Assembly (NCBI GenBank): GCA_016191715.1
Contig: JACPVN010000323.1
Location: 1-9,033, forward strand
Direction of reading: 5' to 3'
Origin: Ignavibacteriota bacterium
GTDB taxonomy: Bacteria; Bacteroidota; Ignavibacteria; UBA10030; SZUA-254
Length of the DNA: 9,033 nt
Notes under the pieces: model-generated
Databases searched by the model: none
The model's input: only the letters and a program-made list of their open reading frames with translations
Told to the model about the DNA's origin: nothing
Part shown: positions 1-7,388 of the stretch, piece after piece
Numbering within the stretch: position 1 is the first letter of the stretch
Layout: each line of letters begins with the position of its first letter
Translations under genes and position numbers: made by a program

Positions 1-104
1 TACAAGAAAATGTAACTTTTGAGACAGCCCCATCACTTTTAATTGATTATTCCAAGTCTGCTTCTTATGTTAGTGCGACAAATAATTTTAAAAGTGAACT
101 ATGA
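1..104 (+). CDS. C-terminal fragment of an unidentified upstream gene
   Basis: Reading in the frame that begins at base 3, the sequence stays open from the window edge to a TGA at 102-104 and gives 33 residues ending in ...TNNFKSEL. The other two forward frames stop early, at bases 13-15 and 20-22, so this is the only frame that could carry a gene in from the left. The residue mix (Ser, Thr, Asn, Tyr, Phe) would suit the end of an exported or surface protein, but nothing is diagnostic and no family can be named. An open stretch of 33 codons could also occur by chance in AT-rich DNA. Confidence 0.4.
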   Translation, partial: QENVTFETAPSLLIDYSKSASYVSATNNFKSEL

Positions 105-133
105 ATTTTAGTAAATGCACCAAGGATTGTACA

Positions 134-178
134 ATGGGTAGTTTGAATTTGCAAAAAGAACTGTCGTTCCTTTGGTAA
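134..178 (+). CDS. Possible 14-residue leader peptide
   Basis: An AAGGA ribosome binding site at 122-126 is followed by 7 bases and an ATG at 134. It opens a 14-codon frame, MGSLNLQKELSFLW, ending at TAA 176-178, 43 bases before the chosen start of the lipoprotein gene. The initiation site is better formed than those of most full-length genes in this window. The 3' half overlaps a weak hairpin (GAAC-TGTC-GTTC at 159-170). The peptide contains no run of regulatory codons, so a classical attenuator is not evident. It may simply be a chance ORF. Confidence 0.18.
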   Translation: MGSLNLQKELSFLW

Positions 179-180
179 TC

Positions 181-192
181 AGAGAATTCTCT
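181..192. promoter_or_regulatory. 12-bp perfect palindrome upstream of the lipoprotein gene
   Basis: AGAGAATTCTCT reads the same on both strands and lies about 30 bases ahead of the lipoprotein start at 222. Nine of its bases (AGAGAATTC) recur at 1286-1294, about 20 bases ahead of the second lipoprotein gene. That position and recurrence would suit an operator or a conserved leader element. A short palindrome in AT-rich DNA can also be accidental, and no regulator is encoded nearby. Confidence 0.2.
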
Positions 193-221
193 CTTTACAT
201 TCACAAATGAAAATAAACACA

Positions 222-881
222 ATGAAAACAACTGTAACATACAAAGGTAGTACAATGTTGATACTATTTTGTTCACTGTTATTTCTTTCTTGTTTTGAAG
301 ATTCAACACTAGAGATTCCCATTAGCGATAATTCTGATGGACTTGTACCATTTAAAATTGGAAACAAATGGGTTTTTCGACACTATTATTATGATACCTC
401 CGGAGTTGTAATTGGGACTTTCATCGACTCATTCACTGTGAAGAAAGATACTATCATTGGGACGGAGAAATGGTACAAGATTATCAACTTCAAGGGAGCG
501 GATGTCGATGATTTTGATTGGTACACCAACCGAAGTGATGGAATTTGGGTTCTGAGAAAGGTAATTCGAAGTAATCCTCGGGTTGATACTGCTTTTTCCT
601 ATCTTACGTTCAAATATCCTACTATCGAGGGGGAATATTGGGGATCTCCGCTATTGGATTCAACGAGAGTATTATCCACCAATGAAATTGTAAAAACTCC
701 ATCGGGAATTGATACATGCATTCTTTATGAGGATCATTACGAATTTTCTCACTTAGGTGATTTTCATTATTACTTTGCACCGGGTAAGGGATGGGTAATA
801 TTTGAAATTTTCACACGAACGAGCAGTGGGCGTTTTTATGTTGTAAACAGACTTGTCCTCATTAGAACTATTCTTCACTAA
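222..881 (+). CDS. Putative outer-membrane lipoprotein (about 219 aa)
   Basis: The protein begins with a lipoprotein signal: a short basic start (MKTTVTYKG), a hydrophobic stretch (MLILFCSLLFLS) and a cysteine at residue 24 preceded by F-L-S. The mature part has the style of Bacteroidota/Ignavibacteria lipoproteins that start with a VPFKIGNKWVFRHYYYDTSG-like block (residues 42-61) and end with a YYFAPGKGW strand pair (about 183-191). These look like all-beta domains of unknown function. Three in-frame ATGs compete: 207, 222 and 255. ATG 222 has an A-rich upstream and gives a charged n-region, so I chose it. ATG 255 has the best ribosome binding site (AAAGG at 243-247, 7 bases away) but would leave a signal peptide with no basic residue. 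The gene is followed by a probable terminator, so it is likely transcribed on its own. Its function is unknown. Confidence 0.82.
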   Translation: MKTTVTYKGSTMLILFCSLLFLSCFEDSTLEIPISDNSDGLVPFKIGNKWVFRHYYYDTSGVVIGTFIDSFTVKKDTIIGTEKWYKIINFKGADVDDFDWYTNRSDGIWVLRKVIRSNPRVDTAFSYLTFKYPTIEGEYWGSPLLDSTRVLSTNEIVKTPSGIDTCILYEDHYEFSHLGDFHYYFAPGKGWVIFEIFTRTSSGRFYVVNRLVLIRTILH

Positions 882-919
882 TTTACAGAGAAGGGTGTAA
901 TTACTATTTTAAAAAACGA

Positions 920-948
920 GGCGAGATGCAACGAACATCCCGCCTTTT
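920..948 (+). terminator. Probable intrinsic terminator after the lipoprotein gene
   Basis: GGCGAGATG (920-928) pairs with CATCCCGCC (936-944) around a 7-base loop. This gives a 9-bp stem with one A/C mismatch, followed by TTTT (945-948). A run of six A (911-916) on the 5' side could make it work in both directions. It begins 38 bases after the stop codon at 879-881. The U-tract is short, so efficiency may be moderate. Confidence 0.65.
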
Positions 949-1314
949 GTAACAGCAAATAATTAGGTAAAGGCTGGTGACCTTTTGCAATCTTCAATCG
1001 TATTGCGGACATGTGCCTTTTTATTTGCACGATAATTTAATTTACACAACCATAAAATCCAAATATAAAAGGAAATGAAAATGTTTCAATCGGTAGAAAA
1101 AAACACTCATGAAGTCCCCTTCACAAAGGAGAATGAAAGTGGGACTTTCAGAAAAAAAGGCCTAAACAGGCTATTGACTATTGAAAGTTATGTGTGTACA
1201 TTATCTCCATGGTTTTTCAGAAAAGTATACGCCGCACAAACCCCGTTATGGAATTGAATATTTCCCATCCGCTTTGTATGTTAAGAGAGAATTCCATAAT
1301 AAGAAAGGTGTACA
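949..1314. other. Intergenic region between the two lipoprotein genes
   Basis: About 370 bases contain no convincing gene except the doubtful small ORF listed at 1081-1257. Visible structures are a short hairpin AAAGG/CCTTT (969-985), a GAAAGT-GGG-ACTTTC hairpin (1135-1149) and a GCCT-AAAC-AGGC hairpin near 1160. None has a U-tract. The promoter for the propeller lipoprotein gene should lie here, probably after 1200, but I see no clean TTTG / TAnnTTTG pair of the Bacteroidota type. The element AGAGAATTC (1286-1294) also occurs upstream of the first lipoprotein gene. Confidence 0.6.
1081..1257 (+). CDS. Doubtful small hypothetical protein (58 aa)
   Basis: The frame opens at ATG 1081, seven bases after an AAGGA ribosome binding site (1069-1073), and ends at TGA 1255-1257. 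An ATG two codons earlier (1075) is too close to the site to use it. The product is basic-to-neutral with no signal peptide, membrane segment or recognisable motif; it contains KENESGTFRKKG in the middle and a Trp/Phe-rich end. Several short hairpins run through the DNA. The ribosome binding site is the only positive evidence. The ORF could be a real small protein, a remnant, or chance. Confidence 0.28.
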   Translation: MFQSVEKNTHEVPFTKENESGTFRKKGLNRLLTIESYVCTLSPWFFRKVYAAQTPLWN

Positions 1315-1317
1315 ATG
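1304..1317 (+). promoter_or_regulatory. Ribosome binding site and start of the propeller lipoprotein
   Basis: AAAGG (1304-1308), six bases, then ATG 1315 form a standard initiation site. It decides the start at 1315 over the in-frame ATG at 1351. The same word, AAAGGTAGTACAATG, appears at 243-257 in the first lipoprotein gene with a two-base insertion, so both genes share a start-region motif. Confidence 0.6.
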
Positions 1318-2484
1318 AATTATAGTAATTGCAACAATGGATTTGATTACATGAGGCGACTTGAAAAAAATCAATGGAGTAGAATATACATTCCTATCAT
1401 TATACTTATTTCATTTCTTTTTGTCGGTGTAGATTGCGAATCACCGGAACCACCTCCCCCAGTTTTACCTCAATATACTTACACGTGGACTATTGACACC
1501 ATGAAGTTTGACCTTCCCAACTTACGACCGCCCGATAGATTTGTGGTACAAAGCATTTGGGGTTCATCACCTCATGATGTTTGGGCTGTCTCACCAAGCG
1601 ATCTCCCTTGGGGTGAACTTTGGCATTATGACGGAAAAAAATGGAAAACGGTGCAATGGCCCTGGATTGGGACAGATGAAATTGGATTATATGGCGGATA
1701 CTTATATGCAACAACAGGATTTGATTCAGCGAATGTTTTCTTTTTTGGTTCGCATGACTACAATGATTCTGCAACTGCAATGATTATGAAGTGGAATGGT
1801 AACTCATGGAGCGATTTACCATGGAGTAATGTAAATCGTCCATTGGGTAGTTTAGGTTGGGGAGTAAAGCAGAACAATGATAAACTTTGGGCGATTGGTG
1901 CTACGGGACTTATTATAAAATATGAAGATGGTTTTTTAAGTGCTGAATCTCTTGTTACCAATTTTCATTTTTTTTCAAGTTCTGTAATAGCTGCTTTAGA
2001 CAATGGTGAGGTGTACATTAATCCTTTTAAAGACAGTCTAGAAAACGGAAGGCTTCGTGGATCTATTACAAAACTTTATAAGAGAGACATACTTGGAAAC
2101 TGGTCGCTTATTGAAGATAAATTTATAGCAGGGGCTTATTATGATGACAATGGATTAGGAAGAGGTCTTCGTAGCATAGGAAACCGTCTTTTTACCGGTA
2201 ATTATGGACTGTGGGAACGCCAAGATACAGGTTGGATAAAACGAATGAGTCTTTATGCTTTAGGGGCATGGTGTCTTACTTCAGAAAACGATCTATGGAC
2301 AGCATTCAAACATGAGTTGTACCACTACAACGGAAAAACGTGGGAAAAAATAACAATACCTCTCTTATCTAATTTTACCGATTTTGCTTTATATGGACAG
2401 GGATGGTCTGATGGGAATGAAGTTTTCATTGGATTTCAGGATGGAACAAAATCTTATGTACTACATGGAAAAAAAATAAATTAA
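1315..2484 (+). CDS. Surface lipoprotein with propeller-like W-D/N-G-W repeats (389 aa)
   Basis: Residues 23-38 form a hydrophobic segment after a basic region (MRRLEKNQWSR). A cysteine at 41 is followed by ESPEPPPP, the kind of acidic/proline linker that tethers exported lipoproteins. The lipobox is atypical, with Asp at -1, so anchoring may instead be by an uncleaved N-terminal helix. The rest is a beta-rich domain with recurring blade-like units: a hydrophobic strand, then LWHYDGKKW (102-110), MKWNGNSW (158-165) and LYHYNGKTW (335-343), with weaker copies at 191-205 and 299-307. DVWAVSPSD (88-96), NDKLWAIGATG (188-198) and ENDLWTAF (324-331) are the matching inner strands. Similar YTWTIDT...IWGSSPHDVW proteins occur in Ignavibacteria-like genomes as uncharacterised exported proteins. 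It sits 37 bases upstream of the protease gene and is probably co-transcribed with it. A beta-propeller fold is inferred; its ligand is unknown. Confidence 0.88.
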   Translation: MNYSNCNNGFDYMRRLEKNQWSRIYIPIIILISFLFVGVDCESPEPPPPVLPQYTYTWTIDTMKFDLPNLRPPDRFVVQSIWGSSPHDVWAVSPSDLPWGELWHYDGKKWKTVQWPWIGTDEIGLYGGYLYATTGFDSANVFFFGSHDYNDSATAMIMKWNGNSWSDLPWSNVNRPLGSLGWGVKQNNDKLWAIGATGLIIKYEDGFLSAESLVTNFHFFSSSVIAALDNGEVYINPFKDSLENGRLRGSITKLYKRDILGNWSLIEDKFIAGAYYDDNGLGRGLRSIGNRLFTGNYGLWERQDTGWIKRMSLYALGAWCLTSENDLWTAFKHELYHYNGKTWEKITIPLLSNFTDFALYGQGWSDGNEVFIGFQDGTKSYVLHGKKIN

Positions 2485-2521
2485 ACAATTAGCTAATCTA
2501 AAAACTTTTTTGAGTAGTATT

Positions 2522-5500
2522 ATGAAACATTTCAAGAACCAAAATATCATCTCTTTGTTCTATTTGAAAGAACACTTACGTTCGTTCAGATTTACTTATC
2601 TTTGTATCATTATTTTGTTTTTTGTTAATACAGAAAATATTTACAGTCTGGAAATTCCAGCGTCTGGAAGAGTACAGTATTGGGATTCTCAATCAGCTTC
2701 ATTTCTGCCGCTCCGAGAAGCGGAAATAGAAATAGGATTTATTCTCTATGGAGAACAACCGTTAACACTCATATATACTGATCAGAATGGAGAATATAAT
2801 TATACACTCTCTATCTATCCACAACAAGTTTATGTAAAAGTAAGGTTTAAAAACACTATAATTATCGTGCGTGATTTTGGTGGTCCATATGAGTCTGTAT
2901 ATCTTAGAAATAGATCGAACCCATCATGCAATCTATCCAGCGGAAATCCTTGTGCAGATTTTACGAATATGAATTTCGATTTTTCACAAGGAAGCCTTCA
3001 TGCAGAATACGCGCGTATTTTTACTCTGGGCAATATTGCTGCAGAATTTTCCATTGAGCAAGGCTATGAGCCAGGATTATGTAATATTGTATATCCCGCT
3101 CATTCAAATTTCATAAATCCCGATTGTAATCTTGGATCAAATTACAATGTTGAGCAAAGTTTTTTTTGGCCATTTGGAACTCTTGAAGTTGATCCTGGAG
3201 ATTTTGCTGGGTTTAACGAATTTTGGGTGGAATGGTTTAGTGGAGATTGTACTGTAAGGTTTTTAGAAAATGCCATTTACCTAAAGAACCAAAACTATAG
3301 TAGTATTTTTCATGAATATGGTCACTATTTGTTTAAACATGTACGAGGAGGCACATGGCCTATAGGGTGGGACGAATATGCATACAGTCCTTTTGAAAGC
3401 GCAAAACATAATATCTATGATTATACGCAATCGCCACGCCAAGCATTTATTGAAGGCTGGTCAGATTTTTATGCTACTGCTGTAGAGGGGTGGGTTGATA
3501 ATCCTTCAAATCCTTATTCAGAATATTATGGAAATATAAATATAGAAAATCTCCAGGGAGCAACGTACGATTCGTTTGATTTCAGTTCCGTACCAAATGG
3601 ATTGGGCTATAATAATGAAGCAGTATGTGCGGCGGCTTTCTATGATTATTATGATCCCGTTTCAAGTGATGATAATTTACAAACATCTTTTCTAAATATC
3701 CTTAACACACTTGCAGATCAATCTAACACAATGGTTTCTTATGTCAATATATTTGCAAACAAACCGTTTCTTACAGATGAACAGCGACACAATGGTATAG
3801 CAATTTTACAAATCCTTAGAATGGACCCTGTCGCTTCTTATGGTAATGTAGAGGTAAAGGTAAAAAATAATTTTGAATCTGGAGAAGTTATTCTTGGAAC
3901 AAATACAATGACTTATGAAACTATCAATACATTAAATGAAGAAACACCGGGTACCATTGAACGTCCAAGATTATGGATGAATGACTTGTATCTTCAGGCA
4001 ATAGAAAATCAACTTGACCCTCAAGGTTATACGATGAAATTTCAACATACTCATCCAACTAAATCGTCCTATACTTGGACTACGCTTGAAAATACAGATA
4101 CGAAATATTTTACAGAGTCTTGGCAAAAGTATAATGAACAACTTACCCACAGAGCAAACTTTGATCGCGAATGTAACGTTAATATAAGTTATCAAAGTTT
4201 AGATGGAGTTACGCTTCCAGCCGTTCCCACAAGCATACAGAGAAGCAGAACACTTCTTAGCATTACAGCGCCAGTTCATACCGTTAATGGAGTCGACCAT
4301 ACATTTTATCAATGGAGTGATGGCTCTACAGAAAACCCACGAAACTTTACAGTCAATGAAAACGTGAATTTGACTGCTTTGTATAAAGTTCATCTTGCTG
4401 CATCATCAAATATAGCTTTGGGTAACAACAACCAGCGCAAGTTAGTACGTGATAATACAGACAAACTCAATTTAGTGTACGAGAGCAGCAATGCGATGTG
4501 GACAACCTCATCAACGAATAATGGCGCCGGCTGGATTAATGATGAACTTGTGGTTACTGCACCAGTACAAAATGCTGTTTACCGAGAACCAACACTTTTA
4601 TACAATCCGAATACAGGAATAGTATCCAACGTCTATGATGAAGTATGGATTGATGCTGCTGGGGAAGAATGGTCTTATAATATACGCTGGGATGGTATCA
4701 TTAATAATAATGCGCCGTTTAGACTTGGTGGTGGTATTGTAGGACCAAGCAAGCCAATAGCCGTGATGACAAAAACACAGACAACGGCATTCAATATTCC
4801 TTCAATGCTTGCAGTAGTGTGGAAAGAAGAAATTGGTCCTCAACTCAATATAGCGCTTTACCAAGAACCTATTACTGTTGAGCAATCATCGTATGGAATA
4901 AGTGGAACTTCGAATGCAATTAACCATACATTTGAAGTTGTTCCAGGACAAGGACCGGACGGTCATCCCGGTTGGTTATTTTATCTTGCGTGGGAAGTAG
5001 CAGGCACAAGTGCAACGTCTGGAATTTATTATTCATTTGGTTTTTTGGATGTTACATTAGGCATTGCCAACCCAACAAATATTTCTTGGACAACAACACA
5101 GGTTATTTCAAATAATGGAGGAACAACCAATACAAAACCGTTTATCGCTATTGATTATTCTAATCGTGCGACTCTTGCATGGATTTCAGAAACAAATTCT
5201 GAGCAAGGAAATGTAAAGGTACAGAGATGGTCTCATTCCACACAAGACCTTACGTACGGAACCATCACACTGCCTGCATATTCGAATACTTCGGGAACAC
5301 CTGTATCAATATCAATGTCAGATTACAGAAATAATCCATCGAAGCAAAATGACCTGACGCTCGTTTGGACAACATCGGCAAATGATATAGTTGCAATTCA
5401 TTTCACGAATGATGCGTGGGGTTCACCCTACAAAGTTGCCACTGGGATGAACGCTTCAATTGAAATGAATCCATCCGGTACGAGCGATGAACGGAAAATC

Positions 5501-7309
5501 GTTTATCTCACCGGTTCTTCGGCGCCCTATTTACTAAACTTCACAACTATAACACAACAAACGTCCATGTCAAATCAGGTCGCAACACACTGGAATTTAG
5601 TGAGTGTGCCACTTTATCTTAGTTCATATGAACAAGCCGTAACGTTTCCCGGCACAGTCTCCGGTACCGGCGCTTATGGTTTTGATGGAACCGGATATGT
5701 CATGGAAAATCCTGTGTCGTTTGGAAAAGCATATTGGGTAAAATACAGTTCACCGACGACACTCAACTACACAGGATTGTCTGCCACAAAACATTCCATT
5801 CCGGTTACAACCGGTTGGAACATGATTGGCTCGTTGAGTACCTCCATTCCCGTCGGGACAGTTACATGCTTAGGAACAACACTTAAATCCAGATTCTTCG
5901 GTTATACCCCCGGTGTGGGTTCTTACGAAGCCGCTTTCATTGAGCCGGGAAAAGGATATTGGGTTAAAGTAGAAAACAATGGAACATTTATCTTAGACGC
6001 ATCAGCGGTAATGAATCAATACACTGTTAACTCACTCACCGAACTAACATCGTCAGAGTCTCCACCTGCTTGGCCCCCGCCCCCAATTTTTCTTCAACCT
6101 GCCAATGGCGCTACGGGAACCGGAAGCAGTACAACACTGCGATGGAGTAACAACGTTATCCGTTCCGATTCATTCAAAGTACAATGGTCAACCGATTCAG
6201 CGTTTGAATCTGACTTGCATTATTCTCCGGCGCTTGCAGACACACAATACATTCTCTCAAATTTGGGTTTTTCCACAACATACTACTGGACTGTCAAAGG
6301 AAAAATAGATGGGTTATGGACATCATATAGAGAGCCGGCATGGTCATTTACTGTAAAACCTCCCGCGCCATCACTCGTATCACCGGCAAGTAGCGCCATC
6401 GTCTCTAATCCACCGAGAGTGATTTGGAGAAGAATCACAGGTGCGGCAACATATCGTCTGCAAGTATCAACCACTTCTTCATTTACTTCTACCGCAAAAG
6501 ATACATCGGGTGTTTCCGACTCGACACTTGTTCTTTCAGGGTTAGCCGGAGCAACACAATATTATTGGAGAGTGAACACGACAGTTACAGGTAAGGGTAC
6601 AAGTGATTGGTCTGGAACCTCATCGTTCAAAGTTATTCCTCCATCGCCAGTTCAACTGACAGGAAGTAGCGTTCAGCAAATAGACCCGGATGGTATTAAG
6701 CGGTCGCACCCTCGTCTCACATGGACTCAAAGTAATTATGGTCCCAATATTAACTACAAACTCTATCAATATTTCTGTTCCGGGAGTGTTGACTGCATAA
6801 ATGATGTTACACCGTCAATACGGTACTCTGGTACAGCAACTTCTTATACCGATATCCAAATGTCCACAGGAACGAGTGAGACGTATGCATTTTACTATGT
6901 TACCGTAACAGAAACTTTGTTGAACAGTGTATCATCTCCTTCAAACAAAGTATCATTCAGGACGGATATGCCGGAGGCAAAGCAAGGAAGGAAGAATGAT
7001 GACCGGAGTGAAGCAATACCAACAATATATTTTCTCAGCGAAAACTTCCCGAACCCATTCAATCCAATTACTGCAATTCGTTACGGGTTGCCGGAAGATT
7101 CGCACGTACAGTTGCGCGTGTTTAATACGCTCGGCGTTGAAGTTGCAACACTTGTTGATGAGATGCAAAATACTGGTTACAAATCAGTTGAGTTCAATGC
7201 ATCCACTCTTCCGAGCGGTGTGTATTTCTATCGCCTTGTGGCGAAAGCCATCCCTTTGGGACAGGCGGGAACGTTCACTGACATAAAGAAGATGTTACTT
7301 GCAAAATGA
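2522..7309 (+). CDS. Secreted multidomain zinc metalloprotease with T9SS sorting domain (1595 aa)
   Basis: Signal peptide: a long basic n-region (1-23), then a hydrophobic core (24-35), with cleavage probably near 42. Domains in order: a beta-sandwich like carboxypeptidase-regulatory domains (about 44-110); a zincin domain with HEYGH at 264-268 and EGWSDFYA at 311-318, where H264, H268 and E311 should bind zinc, E265 is catalytic, and E311/D315 give the ExxxD seen in thermolysin-type gluzincins; an InlB-B-like repeat (544-623, with QWSDGSTENPR); a long BNR/propeller-like region (about 628-1010); the WNLVSVP...GYWVKV module (1024-1160); a proline-rich linker; three fibronectin-III-like domains (about 1185-1278, 1280-1371, 1373-1478); and a type A T9SS sorting domain (1507-1595, FPNPFNP at 1509) ending KKMLLAK. 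It should cross the inner membrane by Sec and the outer membrane by T9SS, then be released or surface-attached. ATG 2522 is preferred over TTG 2510; neither has a ribosome binding site. The substrate is unknown. Confidence 0.94.
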   Translation: MKHFKNQNIISLFYLKEHLRSFRFTYLCIIILFFVNTENIYSLEIPASGRVQYWDSQSASFLPLREAEIEIGFILYGEQPLTLIYTDQNGEYNYTLSIYPQQVYVKVRFKNTIIIVRDFGGPYESVYLRNRSNPSCNLSSGNPCADFTNMNFDFSQGSLHAEYARIFTLGNIAAEFSIEQGYEPGLCNIVYPAHSNFINPDCNLGSNYNVEQSFFWPFGTLEVDPGDFAGFNEFWVEWFSGDCTVRFLENAIYLKNQNYSSIFHEYGHYLFKHVRGGTWPIGWDEYAYSPFESAKHNIYDYTQSPRQAFIEGWSDFYATAVEGWVDNPSNPYSEYYGNINIENLQGATYDSFDFSSVPNGLGYNNEAVCAAAFYDYYDPVSSDDNLQTSFLNILNTLADQSNTMVSYVNIFANKPFLTDEQRHNGIAILQILRMDPVASYGNVEVKVKNNFESGEVILGTNTMTYETINTLNEETPGTIERPRLWMNDLYLQAIENQLDPQGYTMKFQHTHPTKSSYTWTTLENTDTKYFTESWQKYNEQLTHRANFDRECNVNISYQSLDGVTLPAVPTSIQRSRTLLSITAPVHTVNGVDHTFYQWSDGSTENPRNFTVNENVNLTALYKVHLAASSNIALGNNNQRKLVRDNTDKLNLVYESSNAMWTTSSTNNGAGWINDELVVTAPVQNAVYREPTLLYNPNTGIVSNVYDEVWIDAAGEEWSYNIRWDGIINNNAPFRLGGGIVGPSKPIAVMTKTQTTAFNIPSMLAVVWKEEIGPQLNIALYQEPITVEQSSYGISGTSNAINHTFEVVPGQGPDGHPGWLFYLAWEVAGTSATSGIYYSFGFLDVTLGIANPTNISWTTTQVISNNGGTTNTKPFIAIDYSNRATLAWISETNSEQGNVKVQRWSHSTQDLTYGTITLPAYSNTSGTPVSISMSDYRNNPSKQNDLTLVWTTSANDIVAIHFTNDAWGSPYKVATGMNASIEMNPSGTSDERKIVYLTGSSAPYLLNFTTITQQTSMSNQVATHWNLVSVPLYLSSYEQAVTFPGTVSGTGAYGFDGTGYVMENPVSFGKAYWVKYSSPTTLNYTGLSATKHSIPVTTGWNMIGSLSTSIPVGTVTCLGTTLKSRFFGYTPGVGSYEAAFIEPGKGYWVKVENNGTFILDASAVMNQYTVNSLTELTSSESPPAWPPPPIFLQPANGATGTGSSTTLRWSNNVIRSDSFKVQWSTDSAFESDLHYSPALADTQYILSNLGFSTTYYWTVKGKIDGLWTSYREPAWSFTVKPPAPSLVSPASSAIVSNPPRVIWRRITGAATYRLQVSTTSSFTSTAKDTSGVSDSTLVLSGLAGATQYYWRVNTTVTGKGTSDWSGTSSFKVIPPSPVQLTGSSVQQIDPDGIKRSHPRLTWTQSNYGPNINYKLYQYFCSGSVDCINDVTPSIRYSGTATSYTDIQMSTGTSETYAFYYVTVTETLLNSVSSPSNKVSFRTDMPEAKQGRKNDDRSEAIPTIYFLSENFPNPFNPITAIRYGLPEDSHVQLRVFNTLGVEVATLVDEMQNTGYKSVEFNASTLPSGVYFYRLVAKAIPLGQAGTFTDIKKMLLAK

Positions 7310-7358
7310 GGAGAGTCAGTTAGCAAGGAATCCCACATGGCGGGGTTACTTGCAAAAT
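7294..7358 (+). repeat. 14-bp direct repeat spanning the protease stop codon
   Basis: GTTACTTGCAAAAT occurs at 7294-7307, where it encodes the last residues of the protease, and again at 7345-7358 in the noncoding flank, where the same frame reads LLAK followed by TAA. Each copy is preceded by GGCGGG (7264-7269 and 7339-7344), at a different distance. The spacing between copies is 51 bases. It looks like a decayed second copy of the gene's 3' end. Confidence 0.7.
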
Positions 7359-7367
7359 AATCCCACA
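7329..7367 (+). repeat. 9-bp direct repeat in the protease 3' flank
   Basis: AATCCCACA is present at 7329-7337 and 7359-7367, 30 bases apart, interleaved with the second copy of the 14-bp repeat. Together they suggest small duplications and deletions in this stretch. A repeat this short may be accidental. Confidence 0.45.
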
Positions 7368-7388
7368 CACTCACAATCATAAGAAGAT

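Noticed and set aside
88..367. Two overlapping reverse-strand ORFs over the first lipoprotein gene
   Set aside because: They are shadows of the forward lipoprotein frame and its leader; neither has a ribosome binding site or recognisable motif.
969..985. AAAGG-CTGGTGA-CCTTT hairpin as a second terminator
   Set aside because: The 5-bp stem has no U-tract and is weaker than the terminator just upstream.
1490..1961. Forward and reverse ORFs of 67-96 codons inside the propeller lipoprotein gene
   Set aside because: They are out of frame within a coherent 389-residue protein whose repeats and signal peptide make sense.
2485..2521. A terminator or ribosome binding site between the propeller lipoprotein and the protease
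   Set aside because: Only A and T runs that pair poorly are present, with no GC stem; no purine-rich site precedes TTG 2510 or ATG 2522.
6927..7286. 119-codon forward ORF at the end of the protease gene
   Set aside because: It overlaps the T9SS sorting domain in another frame, and the sorting-domain frame is unmistakable.
7337..7360. Seven-codon ORF MAGLLAK downstream of the protease
   Set aside because: It is part of the decayed repeat of the protease end and has no initiation site; it is better described as a repeat.
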